DNA of 64,000 nucleotides from Cystobasidium ongulense (Eukaryota > Basidiomycota > Cystobasidiomycetes > Cystobasidiales > Cystobasidiaceae), in assembly GCA_022835595.1 (NCBI GenBank), contig BQUP01000004.1, positions 434,001-498,000 on the forward strand. The letters run 5' to 3'. Under the pieces are notes generated by a model that did not search any database, was not told the origin of the DNA, and worked only from the letters and a program-made list of their open reading frames with translations. Both the position numbers and the translations under genes were made by a program. Position 1 is the stretch's first letter. Each line of letters begins with the position of its first letter. This document shows, one piece after another, positions 1-13,351 of the stretch.

Positions 1-569
1 TAAAGTAGGATCTGCAGGACATGGTCGACTTTCTAATTTTTTCTTCAATCGTTTTACTTCACGCTTATTGAAAAGTATTTCAGCGGCTTCTTTATCTGCA
101 TTTTCTTTTGCTTTTTTATCTGCTTCGGCTGAATCCCATGCTGCTACTGCTGCTATATACTCGGCTTGACGTTTTACCTCTAATTCCTCGCAGACCTGTT
201 GTAATGAAACCAAGTAGTCAATTACACACGTTTCCGAAGATAAGGCTTGTAAGCTGGCGCCACCATGATAGGAATCGTATTACTTTTGTTATGGTCACTT
301 GCATGTCCCCGAGCTTTTTCATAGCTTCAGCCAAGTGCGGCTATAAGTGAGAGTATCAGTGAAGAAGCCGTTGGGATAAATCAGTATACTTTGCGATTTC
401 CGTTTCGACACGCCAGCCCAACGTGAAATGCTAGCACCAGCATATGAGGCGCCGACAATGGCTCTTGAACAGTACACTGCTAGTGGTGGAAGACTAAACA
501 GCTTACCAAGGGCGACTCGACCGCCTTTGGCGGCTCTGGTCTCTTCTTTTTCTCATCTTCAGCCGCCAT
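1..569 (-). CDS. Unknown charged helical protein, partial at left edge
   Basis: I do not recognise this gene. Three exons join in frame on the minus strand: 569-507, 340-284 and 195-1, each bounded by GT...AG and all in phase 0, with the last exon open to the window edge. The start is the ATG at 569, which opens an acidic/basic Lys- and Pro-rich stretch. The 105 residues seen are highly charged and alanine-rich, and the third exon looks like a long amphipathic helix or coiled coil (many A, E and K, with the run REVKRLKKKLESRP). No catalytic motif is visible. The gene is divergent from PAL. It is real on the strength of frame-preserving splicing and codon content; its function is unknown because the C-terminus lies outside the window. 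Confidence 0.5.
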
Positions 570-1804
570 GATGGAACCCAATCGAGGGTATTAGCTTTGG
601 TGAGTTCCAGTACAGAGTGCTGAAGAGAACGAATGAGAGCAGAGGGATGGGAGCGTATGGGTAGGCAAGAGGCAGAAGTACAAGTACAGCTGAAGGCCTG
701 TCGTGTCGCTTCTGTGGTAGCGAGTATGTTCGACAGGCAGACGCTGCTTTTTGATTGAACTTGGACATTGTTTGGCCAGACACGAGCATAGAGGACGACG
801 CGTAGCTGGAAGATCAAGCTCTTTGGGTCCGGGCAATCAGTATGTTCTAGTGAGACTTCCTTGATACCTCAGTCATGGTGATGCATGTCGACTATGAGTA
901 CGAAGCAGACGAGTACCGTGCGACCTTCGAATTCAAGAGGCGCGACTTTATGCGGGACACTCGCTCTGCAATGCCACAAGCAATAAGCTGGTCTGCATCA
1001 GAGTACGCATGAAGCTCTGCAGTGGTATTGTTTCATTCCCTCCGCGTCTTAACAGAACGAGGAGCATCATGTCGTGTAGCGCTCGGTCTGAGTTGTAAAT
1101 CAGCTGAATTTCTTGCCCACCTCCAAATCGCTTTCGTTTGTTGAAAGTGGACCGGATTGCTCCGACTGTCTCAGCTCAGCTCCTGTCAACTTGCTGATAA
1201 GAAGACAAACACCTGAACCTAAAAGATCGCTGGCCGAACTTGGCCATCAGCGCTGATGAGCAGAGATTTCCACCTCTTCATCTTGGGAAAGATGGTCTTG
1301 TGATTTACTTTCTGATCACGTGAGCGGCGCTTTCCAGACGGGAAAGACGGCTTCCAAGCCAAAGCACAGCCAAGTTGCGCCTGCAGACACGCATCACACG
1401 GTCAACAGCTCATGTAAATCACATTTCAGGCAGGCCTCTGCCCGTCCACTCTCTTCTCTTATCAGGAATTTCCGCCACCGCATGATGCAGCGAGGTCAGG
1501 TGACTGGATCACGCCTCGAGGACGAGCATTGCGAGAATTGTTTAGGCGGGCGTGTGCAGCTCTGATTCGAGGTGGATATGCACGGTGTGACTGGTATTCA
1601 GCGTGACCATCTCTACAAGCTTGCATGGTCGCAAGTCAGCTGGACATGCTCGTCCATCCATTCCGGGCTGCAGTGATGGGAAAGAACTGAAAACCAAAGC
1701 AGACCTCTTGCCTTTCTTTCTTTCTTTCGCAACCCATCCCTTCTTGCTCAGCCCGCACATTCTGATTCCATACCACCCTACTACTCAATCCTATCATCAT
1801 CATC
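570..1804. other. Divergent intergenic region upstream of PAL
   Basis: This 1.2 kb lies between two divergent starts and should hold both promoters. The open frames here are short, overlap on opposite strands and have no family resemblance. A pyrimidine-rich tract (about 1700-1760) and five CAT triplets lead directly into the PAL start codon. I see no convincing gene. Confidence 0.5.
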
Positions 1805-4791
1805 ATGGTCACCAACGGCACCAACGGCAGCAGCAGGGCGATGTAAGTCGGCATCATCAATAATATAGTGCTGCACGTGTCCGCTAATTCGCGATGATTG
1901 TTCACAGTCAGCCATTTTCAACCTACTCCAGGATACAGGAGCTCACAGGCAAAGGCAGCAATGAAACCGCAGTCGTAGACGGTCACTCGCTCTCCATCGC
2001 CGACGTCGTCGCAGTCGCTCGTCACAATGTCCCAGCTCAAGCATCCACCTCCAAGGCTGTTCGTGATCGCGTCGACGCTTCGGTGGCGTTCCTGGAAAGG
2101 TGAGGGCGGCATATATGGCATCTACAGTGCACACTACTGACACATTTCGATGCTCTCTGCAGCAAGAAGCACATGTCCATTTATGGTGTAACCACCGGTG
2201 AGTAGACCCCACAATACCCTTTGTACCATTGAACCCCGACTGACAGCGGTCTAATCATACAGGATTCGGAGGTAGTGCAGATACAATAAGTTTGATTCGA
2301 TTCTAAACCATCATTACCCAAGCTCATAATCTATGCACAGGACTGGCGACTGGATGGCTCTTCAGGTCTCGCTTCTCGAACATCAGGTTAGTCGAAGAAG
2401 CTGGAAAGCTAGACCTAGATGTGATTCTGACTATGCCGATTCAGTTATGCGGATTCCTCCCAACTTCCGCCAGCTATGAGCAAATGTAAGCGTACTCTTC
2501 CCCAATTTCCCCCGTTCGAATTAGCCTAGCTGACTCTGTTTCCTCTAGGCTCATTCACGCCATGCCAATTCCAATCGTTCGAGGTGCCATTCTCATTCGT
2601 GTCAATTCGCTCGTTCGTGGTCATTCAGGTGTCCGATGGAAGGTACTCCAAGCACTCTTAAACTTCCTAAACAATGGACTTGTCCCTTGTGTTCCCCTTC
2701 GTGGATCTATTTCCGCTTCTGGAGATTTATCACCTGTAAGTTATTTCATCTGCCCATTAAGTTTCCTGTAGAGAACGCCACTGACTTAATATGTGAATTC
2801 GATATCCAGCTTTCATACGTTGCTGGAGCAATCTGCGGACACCCGGATATTAAAGTCTTTGAAACTTCAACCAAATCAATCCTTCTGGCTGAAGATGCTA
2901 TCGCCAAATATAACTTGGAGAAGATCGTACTAGGACCAAAGGAAGGTCTTGGACTGGTCAATGGAACCGCTTTCTCTGCTTCTGCTGGAGCAATGGCTCT
3001 TTATGACGCTGAGAATCTAGCGGCTTTGACTCAGACTACAACTGCTATGACTGTTGAGGCTAGTAAGTTCCCTCCTTCCTTTTCTGAGTCTAGCACTCGC
3101 AACTTGATGCTGACGAACTGGATTTCCATAGTGGTCGGGCATGTCGGATCTTTCGACAAATTCATTCATGATGTCACTAGACCACACCCAGGCCAGATTG
3201 AGGCGGCAAGAAACGTTAGAAACTTGCTAGCTGGTAGTAAATTGGCTGTTCACAGCGAGGATGAAGTCGCTTTGCAAGAAGACGCTGGTGTCTTACGCCA
3301 AGACCGATATGCCCTTCGAACATCAGGTTAGTCGAAGCTACATGCCGACCTTGCCGCTATGCTCTCATGCTGATGTGTGGTGGTAATTGTCCCAAAAAAG
3401 CTCAATGGATTGGACCCAATCTTGAAACTCTTGAACTTGCAAGACGTCAAATCGAAATTGAACTCAATTCCACAACTGATAACCCACTTCTTGATGTCGA
3501 AAACTCGCGTATCGCCCATGGTGGTAATTTCCAAGCTGTAAGCACGATTTTCAGATCTCGGTCTGCTTGTGTAATTTGAGAGCTGTTTGCTGAATCCTGT
3601 TGCGATGATCAGACTGCCGTCACTCAAGCTATGGATGCTACGCGCTTAGTCCTTGAGCATTTAGGAAGACTCTCTTTTGCTCAAATCACCGAACTTATCA
3701 AGTAGGCCAAAATCTACCGCCTGTTCGAGAGTCATTTCTGACTGATGATAACCTTTGCACAGCTGCGAAATGAATCGTGGTCTACCATCGTGCCTGGCTG
3801 GAGATGAGGTTAGTTTCTTCCCGGGAACATATAATAAGTGATAAAGTAGATTTACTGACTCTGCTCGAACCCCTATAGCCTTCTACAAACTACCACACCA
3901 AGGGTCTCGATATCCACAGTGCCGCATACACAAGCGAGCTCGGCTACCTTGCCAACCCAGTCTCTACGCATGTTCAGTCGACAGAGATGCACAATCAGAG
4001 TGTGAACAGTTTGGCTCTCATTTCTGCCAGAAAGACACTTGAAGCTTGTGATGTTCTGTCTCTAGTGAGTTAGCGCCATCTACTTCGACAAGCCATCAAT
4101 TGATTAACCAGTATCGCATTTTCAGCTCCTTTCTACTCACCTCTACTGCGCTACTCAAGCTATTGATCTCCGTATTATGGATCTCTCCTTCCAAGCCGAA
4201 CTCCGAACTTTGATGGACCGCTTGAACAAGCAGCACTTTGGCAGTCTCCTCTCTGGCGATGTCCTCTCTAAATTGAACAGGACTACTTTCACCGCCATCA
4301 TCAAGCGCCTTGAAGAAACTCCATCTTGGGATTCTGGAGCTCGCTTGGCCGATGCTGCCCGTCACATTGTTGGTCTTGTCGTCGAACATCTCGTTTCCAG
4401 CAAGGACGGCGTTAGTGCTCTTCAAAGCATCTCTGAATGGCAGAAGGAACTTACAGAGTCTAGTACCGAGTTGTATCGACGACTTCGATATGAAGCTACT
4501 TCTGGCAAGGACAATGTCGCTAAGGCGAAAGAATGCATGGGTCAAACTTTTGCAGTTTACTCTGCTGTGCGAAGCGAGTTTGGCGTCAGTGTTAGAAGAG
4601 GTGATGTTGCCGAGGGTAGACACCTTAAAAGCATTGGAAGTAGCGTCTCTGCTATTGTCGATGGTGTTAGGGATGGTCGAGTGCTGAGAGCTGTCGGACA
4701 AGCTCTCCATGTCCTCGAAGCGAAGGAATCTTTGGTCATTGCTAGTCCAACAGCAAAGGACAAGAAGAAGGATGGCCTCTTGTTCTATTAG
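1805..4791 (+). CDS. PAL: Phenylalanine ammonia-lyase
   Basis: The enzyme removes ammonia from L-phenylalanine (and in some fungi tyrosine) to give trans-cinnamate, opening phenylpropanoid breakdown; it is a cytosolic homotetramer. Fourteen exons join in frame to 711 residues, close to the usual fungal length of about 715. The exons are 1805-1842, 1908-2099, 2163-2197, 2263-2285, 2339-2386, 2445-2485, 2549-2735, 2810-3062, 3132-3326, 3401-3537, 3613-3701, 3763-3808, 3879-4064 and 4126-4791. Diagnostic motifs are [15 protein letters not shown] near residue 85, the MIO prosthetic-group triad Ala-Ser-Gly at about 182-184 inside [23 protein letters not shown], and STTDNPL. The fourth intron has AT...AC ends. 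The next gene downstream is carbamoyl-phosphate synthase, with no functional link evident. Tyrosine or histidine activity cannot be excluded by eye, but the family is certain. Confidence 0.95.
2286..2338 (+). other. AT-AC intron within PAL
   Basis: This 53-bp intron starts ATAAGT and ends TATGCAC. Removing it joins the codons for Ala-Asp-Thr to Arg-Thr-Gly-Asp-Trp, restoring the conserved PAL motif in phase 0; the whole 14-exon frame then closes. No GT donor paired with an AG acceptor here keeps the frame. The donor resembles the major-class consensus GTAAGT with A in place of the first G, not the minor-class ATATCC. A likely branch site, CTAAAC, lies at 2303-2308. Confidence 0.8.
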
Positions 4792-5464
4792 ACGATCTGT
4801 CGTGCTTTCTTCTCAGTTTAGGTCTTCTGTTCCATATAGTCCTTATAGAATTGTTTGCTGTTTTGATATTCCTCTCACAATCTGCATGTTGAATAGAACC
4901 ACTCTATCGTATACTACTAGAAATGCATGCAATCATGCCCTTCATTTGCTCGTGCCTCGTGCCTCCCAGCGATACGGCACGGCCTTGAATTATTTCTTCC
5001 GAAAAGCCAATCGAAAGTTTTCCTGCCTGCGACTTTGTCCGCCAATTCGAGCGGGCCTGCTTTTCTTTCCGACGCATACACCAGCACAAGCTCAAACAAC
5101 ACACCGCGCGAAGAGCAGCTTCAAAGGCTGCAGTTGGCTTACAGCAGCGACCTTCAGTTGCATCTGACATCGAATGTGAGTGGGTCTGCGTGCGTCCGCG
5201 CCCATGCGGTTGCCCAGTCGGTCCGGCGGAAATTCTGACTCCTGCTTCTGCAATGCTCTTATCGCAAACGGCCAACAACAAACAGGCTCAACTACTGCCA
5301 ACACACTCGAGAGGACTACCTTTCAGACCACCTCTGGCACCAGGCTGCCTGATTGCGAGCAACTCCCCTAGTTGAATACTTGCTTGTCAAACTCTTTACA
5401 TTCGCCCGTCGAACGAAATCTTCTTCGACGAGAAACCCCTCCCACTCTATACCCTCCCGCAATC

Positions 5465-8400
5465 ATGGCTGCATACCTGACAAAAGCCTCTACGGCTAGG
5501 GTGCTGTCCTCTTCAGCTGCACGCACATTCACTGCTGCGTCTAGCATGCGAAGCTACTCTACAAAGCTCGCCCGCTCTACCTCCGTCGTCAACTCGATCA
5601 ACTCTGCTCGAGCAGGTAAAGTTGCTTACCGCTCACTATCAAGCTCTGCTAGACGACATGAAGAGAAGCTCGTCTCTGGTACTCTGCAATCACCTTCTGA
5701 GCTAGCCCGGAAATTATCGGAAGCCGCTCTCCCTCTGATTCCTCGACCAGACGTCAAGAAAGTCTTAGTCGTTGGTTCAGGCGGTCTTAGTATTGGTCAA
5801 GCTGGTGAATTCGATTATTCAGGTGAGAAAGCATTATCTTCTTTACCCTCCTTTCAATCCGTTCCTATTTCCTTCCATTTCCCCCTTCTTGTTGTGATGA
5901 ACAAAACTGTTTGAACACATCGCTGCGTTCTTTCTAAGAGCGAAAGCTCAATGATGTCTTTTGTCTTCGGACACGGATAATTTGCGACTGAAAACATCAT
6001 ACTACCTCCATACTACACTCCCCTTCTGCACATGTTCCCGCTAGTTCTGACACTTCCTTACCCAATTGAATAGGCTCGCAAGCTATCAAAGCTCTTCGAG
6101 AGTCGAATATCGAAACCATCCTCATCAACCCAAATGTGAGTTTCAGGCAGTACTTCCAGTGTAGTATGCATCGCTTATTATCGTTCCATCCTCCAGATCG
6201 CTACCATTCAAACTTCACATCACTTGGCTTCCGAAGTTTACTTCCTTCCAATCACAGCCGACTACGTAGCCTACGTTCTCGAGCGTGAACGCCCTGACGG
6301 TATTTTGCTCACTTTTGGAGGTCAATCTGCCCTCAATGTTGGTGTCCAACTTGACAAGATGGGTATCTTGGATCGATTAAACGTTCAAGTTTTGGGTACT
6401 CCTATTCATACCCTTGAGGTTTCTGAGGATCGTGATCTTTTCGTCAAGGCTCTAAATGGTGAGCAAGCATCCCTTTAGATAGCAGGAGGGCTTAAAGGGA
6501 TTTAGACACTGATCATCCATTTCATCGATTGCAGAAATTGACATCCCCGCCGCCCAGTCGACTGCCGTTTCGAGCGTCAACGATGCACTCGAAGCAGCAG
6601 CTACAATCGGATACCCTGTCATTGCACGATCCGCTTTCTCACTAGGCGGTCTCGGATCTGGATTCGCCAACAACCCTGATGAGATGCGTGATTTGGCTGC
6701 AAAATCTTTGTCATTGTCTCCTCAAATCTTGATTGAGAAGTCTCTCAAGGGATGGAAGGAGTGCGAGTATGAAGTCGTTCGTGATGCTGCTGATAGTGAG
6801 TTTTGTCTTCAAGAAAGGACTATAGAGGACACAAAGCTGATAAGACCTTTGTTACCTAGACGTCATTATCTGCTGCAACATGGAGAACTTCGACCCTCTT
6901 GGCACACACACCGGTGACTCTATCGTCGTCGCACCGTCTCAAACACTCACCGATGACGAATATCACATGCTCCGAACCGCGGCTATCAAGATTGTCAGAC
7001 ATGTCGGTGTCGTTGGTGAATGCAATGTCCAATATGCGCTCAACCCACACTCTCGAGAGTACATGGTTATCGAAATGAATGCTCGTCTCTCACGATCGTC
7101 TGCTCTCGCTTCGAAAGCTACCGGCTACCCTCTCGCTTATACCGCTGCCAAGATCGCACTCGGTTATACTCTTCCTGAATTACCAAACGCTGTCACCAAA
7201 ACTACCACTGCTTGCTTCGAACCCTCTCTCGATTACATCGTTACGAAAATCCCTAAATGGGATTTGGCTAAATTCCAATATGTCAATCGGGAAGTCGGCT
7301 CATCTATGAAGTCAGTCGGAGAAGTAATGGCTATTGGACGAACATTTGAAGAATCGCTACAGAAGGCTGTCAGACAGATCGATCCTAGATTCTCTGGCTT
7401 CGACGCTTACGTCCAACCTCAAGATTTAGATCATGCTCTATCTGTCCCCACCGATACTCGTCTCTTTGCAGTCGCTTATGCAATGCTTGTCAAGGATTAT
7501 TCAGTTGAGAAGATTTACGAATTGACCAAGATTGATAGATGGTTCTTATACAAATTGGAGAATATCGTTGAAGTGAACAGGCAGCTGAAGAATATTGGTG
7601 GATTAGAAAAGCTAGACGCTGAAATGATGAAGAAGAGCAAGAGGATGGGTTTCTCTGATTCTCAAATCGCTACTCTTATTGGATCATCTGAAGTCGCTGT
7701 TCGTATCGCACGTAAAGAAATGGGAATCACTCCTTTCGTCAAACGTATTGATACACTCGCTGCTGAATACCCTGCCGATACAAACTACCTCTACACTACC
7801 TACAATGCCTCGGAACACGATGTCACATTCGACGAACATGGAACTATGGTCCTTGGAAGTGGTGTTTACAGAATTGGAAGCTCGGTCGAATTCGATTGGT
7901 GTGCTGTTACATGCGCTCGAAAGATTAGAGCTGAAGGTCAGAAAACAATCATGGTCAATTATAATCCTGAAACTGTTTCTACCGATTTCGATGAAGCCGA
8001 TAGATTATACTTTGAAGAACTAGGTTGGGAACGTGTTATGGATATTTATGAACTTGAAGGATCGACTGGTGTTGTCGTATCTGTCGGTGGTCAATTACCT
8101 CAGAACATTGCACTACGACTCAAACAATCTGGTGTTAATGTTCTTGGTACAGATCCTGAACAAATCGATTCTGCCGAAGATAGACATAAATTCTCTGCTA
8201 TTTTGGATCAACATCAAATCGATCAACCTGAATGGGTAGAAGCTACTACTATCGAAGCAGCTAAAGAATTCGCTCAAAAAGTTGGATACCCTGTTCTCAT
8301 TCGACCTTCTTATGTTCTCTCTGGTGCAGCTATGAATGTCTCTTGGGATGAATCGAATCTACTCTACTCATTAAGCGCAGCTGCAGAAGTTTCATCGGAA

Positions 8401-9465
8401 TACCCTGCTGTTATTACCAAGTTCATCGATGATGCTCAAGAGATTGATGTGGATGCTGTTGCTCACAAGGGCAAACTTCTCATCCATGCCGTCTCAGAGC
8501 ACGTAGAGAATGCAGGTGTTCATTCTGGTGATGCTACATTGGTACTCCCTCCATTCTCACTCGTTGAAGATGATATGGCAAGGTTGAAGGAGATTGCAGA
8601 AAAAGTTGCATACGCATTCAAGATCTCAGGTCCTTTCAATATGCAAATCATTCGAAAAGCTTCTTCCGATCCTTCTCAAGCTCCTGTCCTCAAGGTTATC
8701 GAGTGCAATTTACGTGCATCTAGATCTTTCCCATTCGTTTCAAAGATCTTAGGTACAAATTTTATTGATGTTGCAACTGCTGCCATCTTGGACGTCAATG
8801 TGCCCGAACCAGTCGACCTCATGCAACAGAAGAGGGATTATGTCGCTATCAAAGTACCACAGTTCTCATGGACTCGATTGGCTGGAGCTGATCCATTCTT
8901 GGGCGTTGAAATGGCCTCGACTGGAGAAGTCGCTGCTTTCGGTTCCGATATTCATGAAGCTTACTGGGCATCTTTACTATCTACGACTGGATTCAAGATC
9001 CCACAAGCCAATTCTGGAGTCTTGATCGGAGGAGATGTCAACAAACCTGAGTTCTACGACATTGCAAAAGGACTATCTAATCTAGGATTCAAAATCTACT
9101 GCACTAGTAATGAAGTAGAACAAGCTATAAGTGATATGGGGCCTTATGTTATCAAAGCGAAAAAGATCTTCTTCCCTACAAAGGATAAGAGAAAATTACA
9201 TCAAGTCTTTGAAGAAAATGATATCCAAATGGTCATCAATCTATCCAAATCCAGGGGTAGAGATACTCTAGATGAGGATTATGTTGCACGACGAAATGCT
9301 GTTGATTTCGGTTTACCTCTGATTAACAACGCTAAATTGGGTAAACTGTTCGTGGAGGCTCTAGCTAAGAAGATGCCCCTTGGTGGGTTGGAGAGATATT
9401 CACCTGAGAGAAAGATGCCTTCTGAGGTTAAGCCTTGGTCTGAGTGGGTAGGAGGTCATCCTTAG
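5465..9465 (+). CDS. CPA2: Carbamoyl-phosphate synthase large chain, arginine-specific, probably mitochondrial
   Basis: This is the ammonia-using synthetase chain, which makes carbamoyl phosphate from bicarbonate, ammonia and two ATP for citrulline and arginine synthesis, partnering a small glutaminase subunit that is not in this window. Five exons (5465-5822, 6074-6135, 6197-6458, 6535-6795, 6860-9465) give 1182 residues. The order is the expected one: a first ATP-grasp half with [19 protein letters not shown] and [13 protein letters not shown], an oligomerisation segment, a second ATP-grasp half with [13 protein letters not shown], and an MGS-like C-terminal allosteric domain. The first 65 residues are rich in Ser, Ala and Arg and poor in acids, as in a mitochondrial presequence. 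An in-frame ATG at 5372 would add 31 residues; I prefer 5465 because it begins the presequence and has a good context. There is no fused glutaminase or aspartate transcarbamoylase, which argues against the pyrimidine enzyme. Confidence 0.95.
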
Positions 9466-10281
9466 TTTGGTCTCCTGTTGCACTATATCAGATCTAGTTA
9501 GGTAACGAGCGAGAAGCAAGTCGAAAAACCTCGAGTGTATTCCTACCTTTTATGCAGTTAGCAACGAGTCGAGTTTAGTAATGATGCAAATAATAGAAAG
9601 CGAAAAGAATGAGCATGATTGCTACAGCTGACGCGTGCCCATCCATCACTTGTCGCATGCGACTTTTGTTCCTTGATTTACCATCCCGCTGGCTAATTTG
9701 AGGTCCGCACGGCCGAAGAAGCCGGTGAGATTAAGCACTGGCGTTGAGATGGGAAGCTTTTGAGGTGGTATGGCATGGAGCGATGTGTTGGGCTTCCACA
9801 CCTATGCGCACCTGTCTGTGTAGCATGCTATGCGCAGTCCATACTTGGCCGGGTCAACCATTGTACCGGCTGGCAATAAGTAGAGTAGAGTACCTCTACA
9901 GAAGGACCGGCGGCCGGGCTGAACATCAACAACGGAACGACGAGGACGGCAGACATGTAGCTTTGACCATCATTGCTCTGTCTTCTATCCCCATATCCAC
10001 CATACACCTGCCTGCCGAAGCTTGCATTTGTTTTTGCGGCGTGGCGGCAGCGATTCCGTCGGATCTGACCGACCTCGAGGCTTTCACCTCTGCTTCGACT
10101 GGAAGCAACTGCAGGAAGACCCAAAGACTGGAGTAGACATACACAGCCCCAAGGCAGGCAAGAGGGTGTGCAGGACAGTACTGCTGCGACTTCTTTGCTT
10201 GCTAAAGCTCGAGCGATTCGCATAGCAGCGGAGCGCACGTCGATAATTCAACCCACGCAAGCAAGTCTGGTCAAGCGAGAC
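9466..10281 (+). other. Intergenic region between CPA2 and the P450 reductase gene
   Basis: About 0.8 kb lie between the CPA2 stop and the reductase start. The open frames overlap on opposite strands and look like chance. It probably contains the CPA2 3' end and the reductase promoter; I recognise no specific element. Confidence 0.4.
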
Positions 10282-13124
10282 ATGGAGTTCTCAACAAGCG
10301 ACTATGTGCTGCTCGCACTCGTGGGAGTCGGTGCGATCTACTACCTCTTCAAAGACTCGCTCTTTGGATCTGGCGATTCATCAAAGTATGGCAAAGTAAA
10401 CGGCAATGGCTCCACTTATGGCGCTGGATCTGGCAAAGTCGGACCTGCAGGCGCAGACGGCGCAGGCACTGGAACTGGCTCAAGCTCAGTTGCAGCTGCT
10501 GGCAGGGATCTTGCTAAAGCTATGGAGTTGGCCGTGAGTTTCTTCTTCCACCCTCTTTCCCTCCGCTTGTTGTCCCGTCGTTTATCAGCGGAGCTTACAA
10601 TCTTGTAACCCGCCCCCATTTGCAATTCTCAGAACAAACGCGTGTGCTGCATCTACGGATCGCAAACTGGTACAGCCGAAGATTACGCTTTAAGAATAGC
10701 AAAGGAAATCAAACAAAAGTTCGGCGTATCTTCCCTCGTCGTCGATCCTGAAGAGTGAGTCGTCTCGTTGCTGTCCGGTGGGAAGACGTGGCAATCATGC
10801 CAACTGACAAGTGCTTCTTCCGCAGCTATGACTTTGACACATTGGACAAGATCCCCAAGGACAAGGTCGTCATCTTTGTTGTGAGTTTAGCTAGGGCTTA
10901 TTGACAAATGCACGCCCTTCCGGATCACCCGCCTGATATGCCCGATCTTTCTTCCTTCTTGCCTGAAATCATTAGATGGCCACGTACGGTGAAGGTGAGC
11001 AACATCTTGCTTGGCATTCGGAAACATATCAACAGTTGCTGATCAATGATCTGTCGGTCTTGTCGTACTTGCTCAGGTGAACCCACCGATAACGCCGTCG
11101 CGCTCATGGACTTTATCAAAGAACCTAGCTTGGAATCTGGTGCTTCTACTTTGGACAACCTGAACTACGTCGTCTTTGGCTTAGGAAACAGGTGTGTCAA
11201 TCTCGCATCATAATACTATTCTTCATACGCTAAATCTCATTTGTCCCTTCTTCTGTACAGAACATACGAACACTTTGTGAGCAGATACATTCATGTTACA
11301 GGATCACAGTAGCTTGTCTTCGTTCTAACGTATTCCTCCCATGATGCAGAACGCCGTCGCTCGCATTGTTGACGAGAAGCTCTCCGGCATGGGTGCCACG
11401 CGCATCGGTGAACGAGGTGAAGGCGACGACGACAAGTCAATGGAAGAAGACTACCTCGCCTGGAAGGACGGCATGATCACCTCTTTACAACACGAGCTGA
11501 ACTTCGAAGAAGGTGCCGGTGGCGATGTTGCCGATTTCAAGATCACAGAAGTAGGAACGGCCGATGTCAATGATAACAAAGTCTATCTCGGCGAACTGTC
11601 ACAAAGAGCTCTATCCGGCTCAAGAGGTATCTTCGATGCTAAAAACCCTTACCCTGCACCCCTTATCTCAAGTAGGGAACTCTTCCTAGCTGGAGATCGA
11701 AACTGTGTCTTTGCAGAATTCGGTATTAAAGATACTGGTATTAGATATCAAACTGGTGATCATGTTGGTGTCTGGCCTATGAACCCTGATACAGAAGTCG
11801 AAAGAATGTTACGCGTTCTAGGGCTTGAAGATAAGAGAAATACTGTTATTGAAGTTACTTCTTTAGATCCTGCTCTTGCCAAAGTACCCTTCCCTACTCC
11901 TACTACCATTGAAGCTATCCTCAGACATTACCTCGATATCAACGCTGTCGCTAGCAGACAGGCTTGTGCTGCTCTCTCTAGATGGGCCCCTGAAGGCTCG
12001 TCTGCGCGAGAGAAATTGGAGAAATGGGGCTCAGACAAGGATACATACCACACGGAAGTCGCTGACGCATGCTTGAAGATCTCAGAGGTGCTACTCGTTG
12101 CAAATGGCGAAGACCCGAAGGCCGATCCTTTAGACCCTGCTTCCAAGATCACAGCTTGGGACATTCCGTTCGATAGAATCATCTCCATCGTCCCGCGTCT
12201 ACAGCCACGCTACTATTCGATTTCTTCATCTCCTAAGCTATACCCTGAGTCCATTCACGTTACTGCTGTCGTCTTGAAGTATCAACCAGGTGAAGGAGGC
12301 AATCAACAAGTTGCAAAAGATGGCAAATACGTCTTTGGTACAGCTACAAATTATTTATTAAACGTTAAAATGCACCAGCACAAGGAAACTGCTAGAATTG
12401 AAATGCAAGGGCAAACCACTCACCATGAAGATACCAGGGATCATGGTTCTCCTAATTACAAACTTGAGGGTCCTCGTAATAAATTCAAATCTGAAGATGG
12501 TGGCTACTGCGTTCCTATTCATGTTAGAAGATCTGGTTTCCGTCTACCTACCTCTCCTAAAATTCCCGTCGTTATGATTGGTCCTGGAACTGTAAGCTTT
12601 GGTATATTCTTGCATTCAATGGTTCATGACTGAACATCCGTGTCTCTCTCTCACAGGGTGTCGCTCCTTTCCGCGGTTTCATCCAAGAACGAGTCGCTCT
12701 AGCCCGCAAGGCAATTGAGAAAGATGGCCCAGACGCACTCAAGGATTGGGGTACCATCTCCCTTTTCTATGGTTGCAGACACCCAGAAGTGGACTACCTC
12801 TATCAGGAAGAGTTCGCAGCATATGAAAAAGAGCTCCAGGGTAAATTCAAAATCTTCGTTGCATTCTCTCGTGTTCAAGGTCAAAAGAAGGTTTATGTTC
12901 AACAACTTATAAGCGAGCAGAGAGAGCTCATCAAGCAAACTCTTGTCGAAAAGAAGGGATCAGCTTATATCTGTGGTGATGCTAAGAATATGGCTAGAGA
13001 AGTTGAAGAACTTCTTAAAGAGATCTTGGGCGAAGCAAAGGGTGGCACTAAGCAGAAGGAAGGCGAGGCAGAGTATAAAATGCTCAAAGAACGAAACCGC
13101 CTTTTACTCGATGTCTGGAGTTAG
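10282..13124 (+). CDS. NADPH-cytochrome P450 reductase
   Basis: This ER-anchored diflavin enzyme passes electrons from NADPH through FAD and FMN to microsomal P450s and related acceptors. Eight exons (10282-10533, 10633-10754, 10826-10880, 10976-10994, 11077-11191, 11261-11276, 11350-12591, 12657-13124) give 762 residues. A hydrophobic anchor near residues 8-25 is followed by a Gly/Ser/Ala-rich linker. The FMN domain has YGSQTGTAEDYA, MATYGEGEPTDNA and FGLGNRTYEHF. The FAD domain has RYYSISSSP. The NADPH domain has GPGTGVAPFRGF, CRHPEVDYLY and YICGDAKNMAREV, and the chain ends DVWS with the expected aromatic residue near the C-terminus. Two exons are only 19 and 16 nt long. All cofactor motifs are intact, so the enzyme should be functional. 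Confidence 0.96.
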
Positions 13125-13351
13125 TGGTCTCGTGTCTCGATTGTCGCGTAAATGTTCGCTGGCTAGCATCGTCGTTCGTATTGATGTGATGTTCAATATC
13201 GCAATTGATTTTACACGTTTATCTACTTGACTGCAGGGTGCAACGGTTGCTGAGGCTGTGTGCCACTTTATTCGGCTACTGATCGCTTTTGCAACAATGG
13301 TATACTGGTAGCTTATGTACCTATGCCATGCTTGCACTGAAGGCTAACGGT

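Noticed and set aside
2636-3331. 231-codon frame through PAL introns
   Set aside because: It reads through two introns of PAL and is out of frame at its start; the spliced PAL model explains the region.
5372-5464. Upstream in-frame ATG extending the carbamoyl-phosphate synthase by 31 residues
   Set aside because: The extension does not resemble a presequence as well as the start at 5465 does, and the 5465 ATG has the better context. It remains possible.
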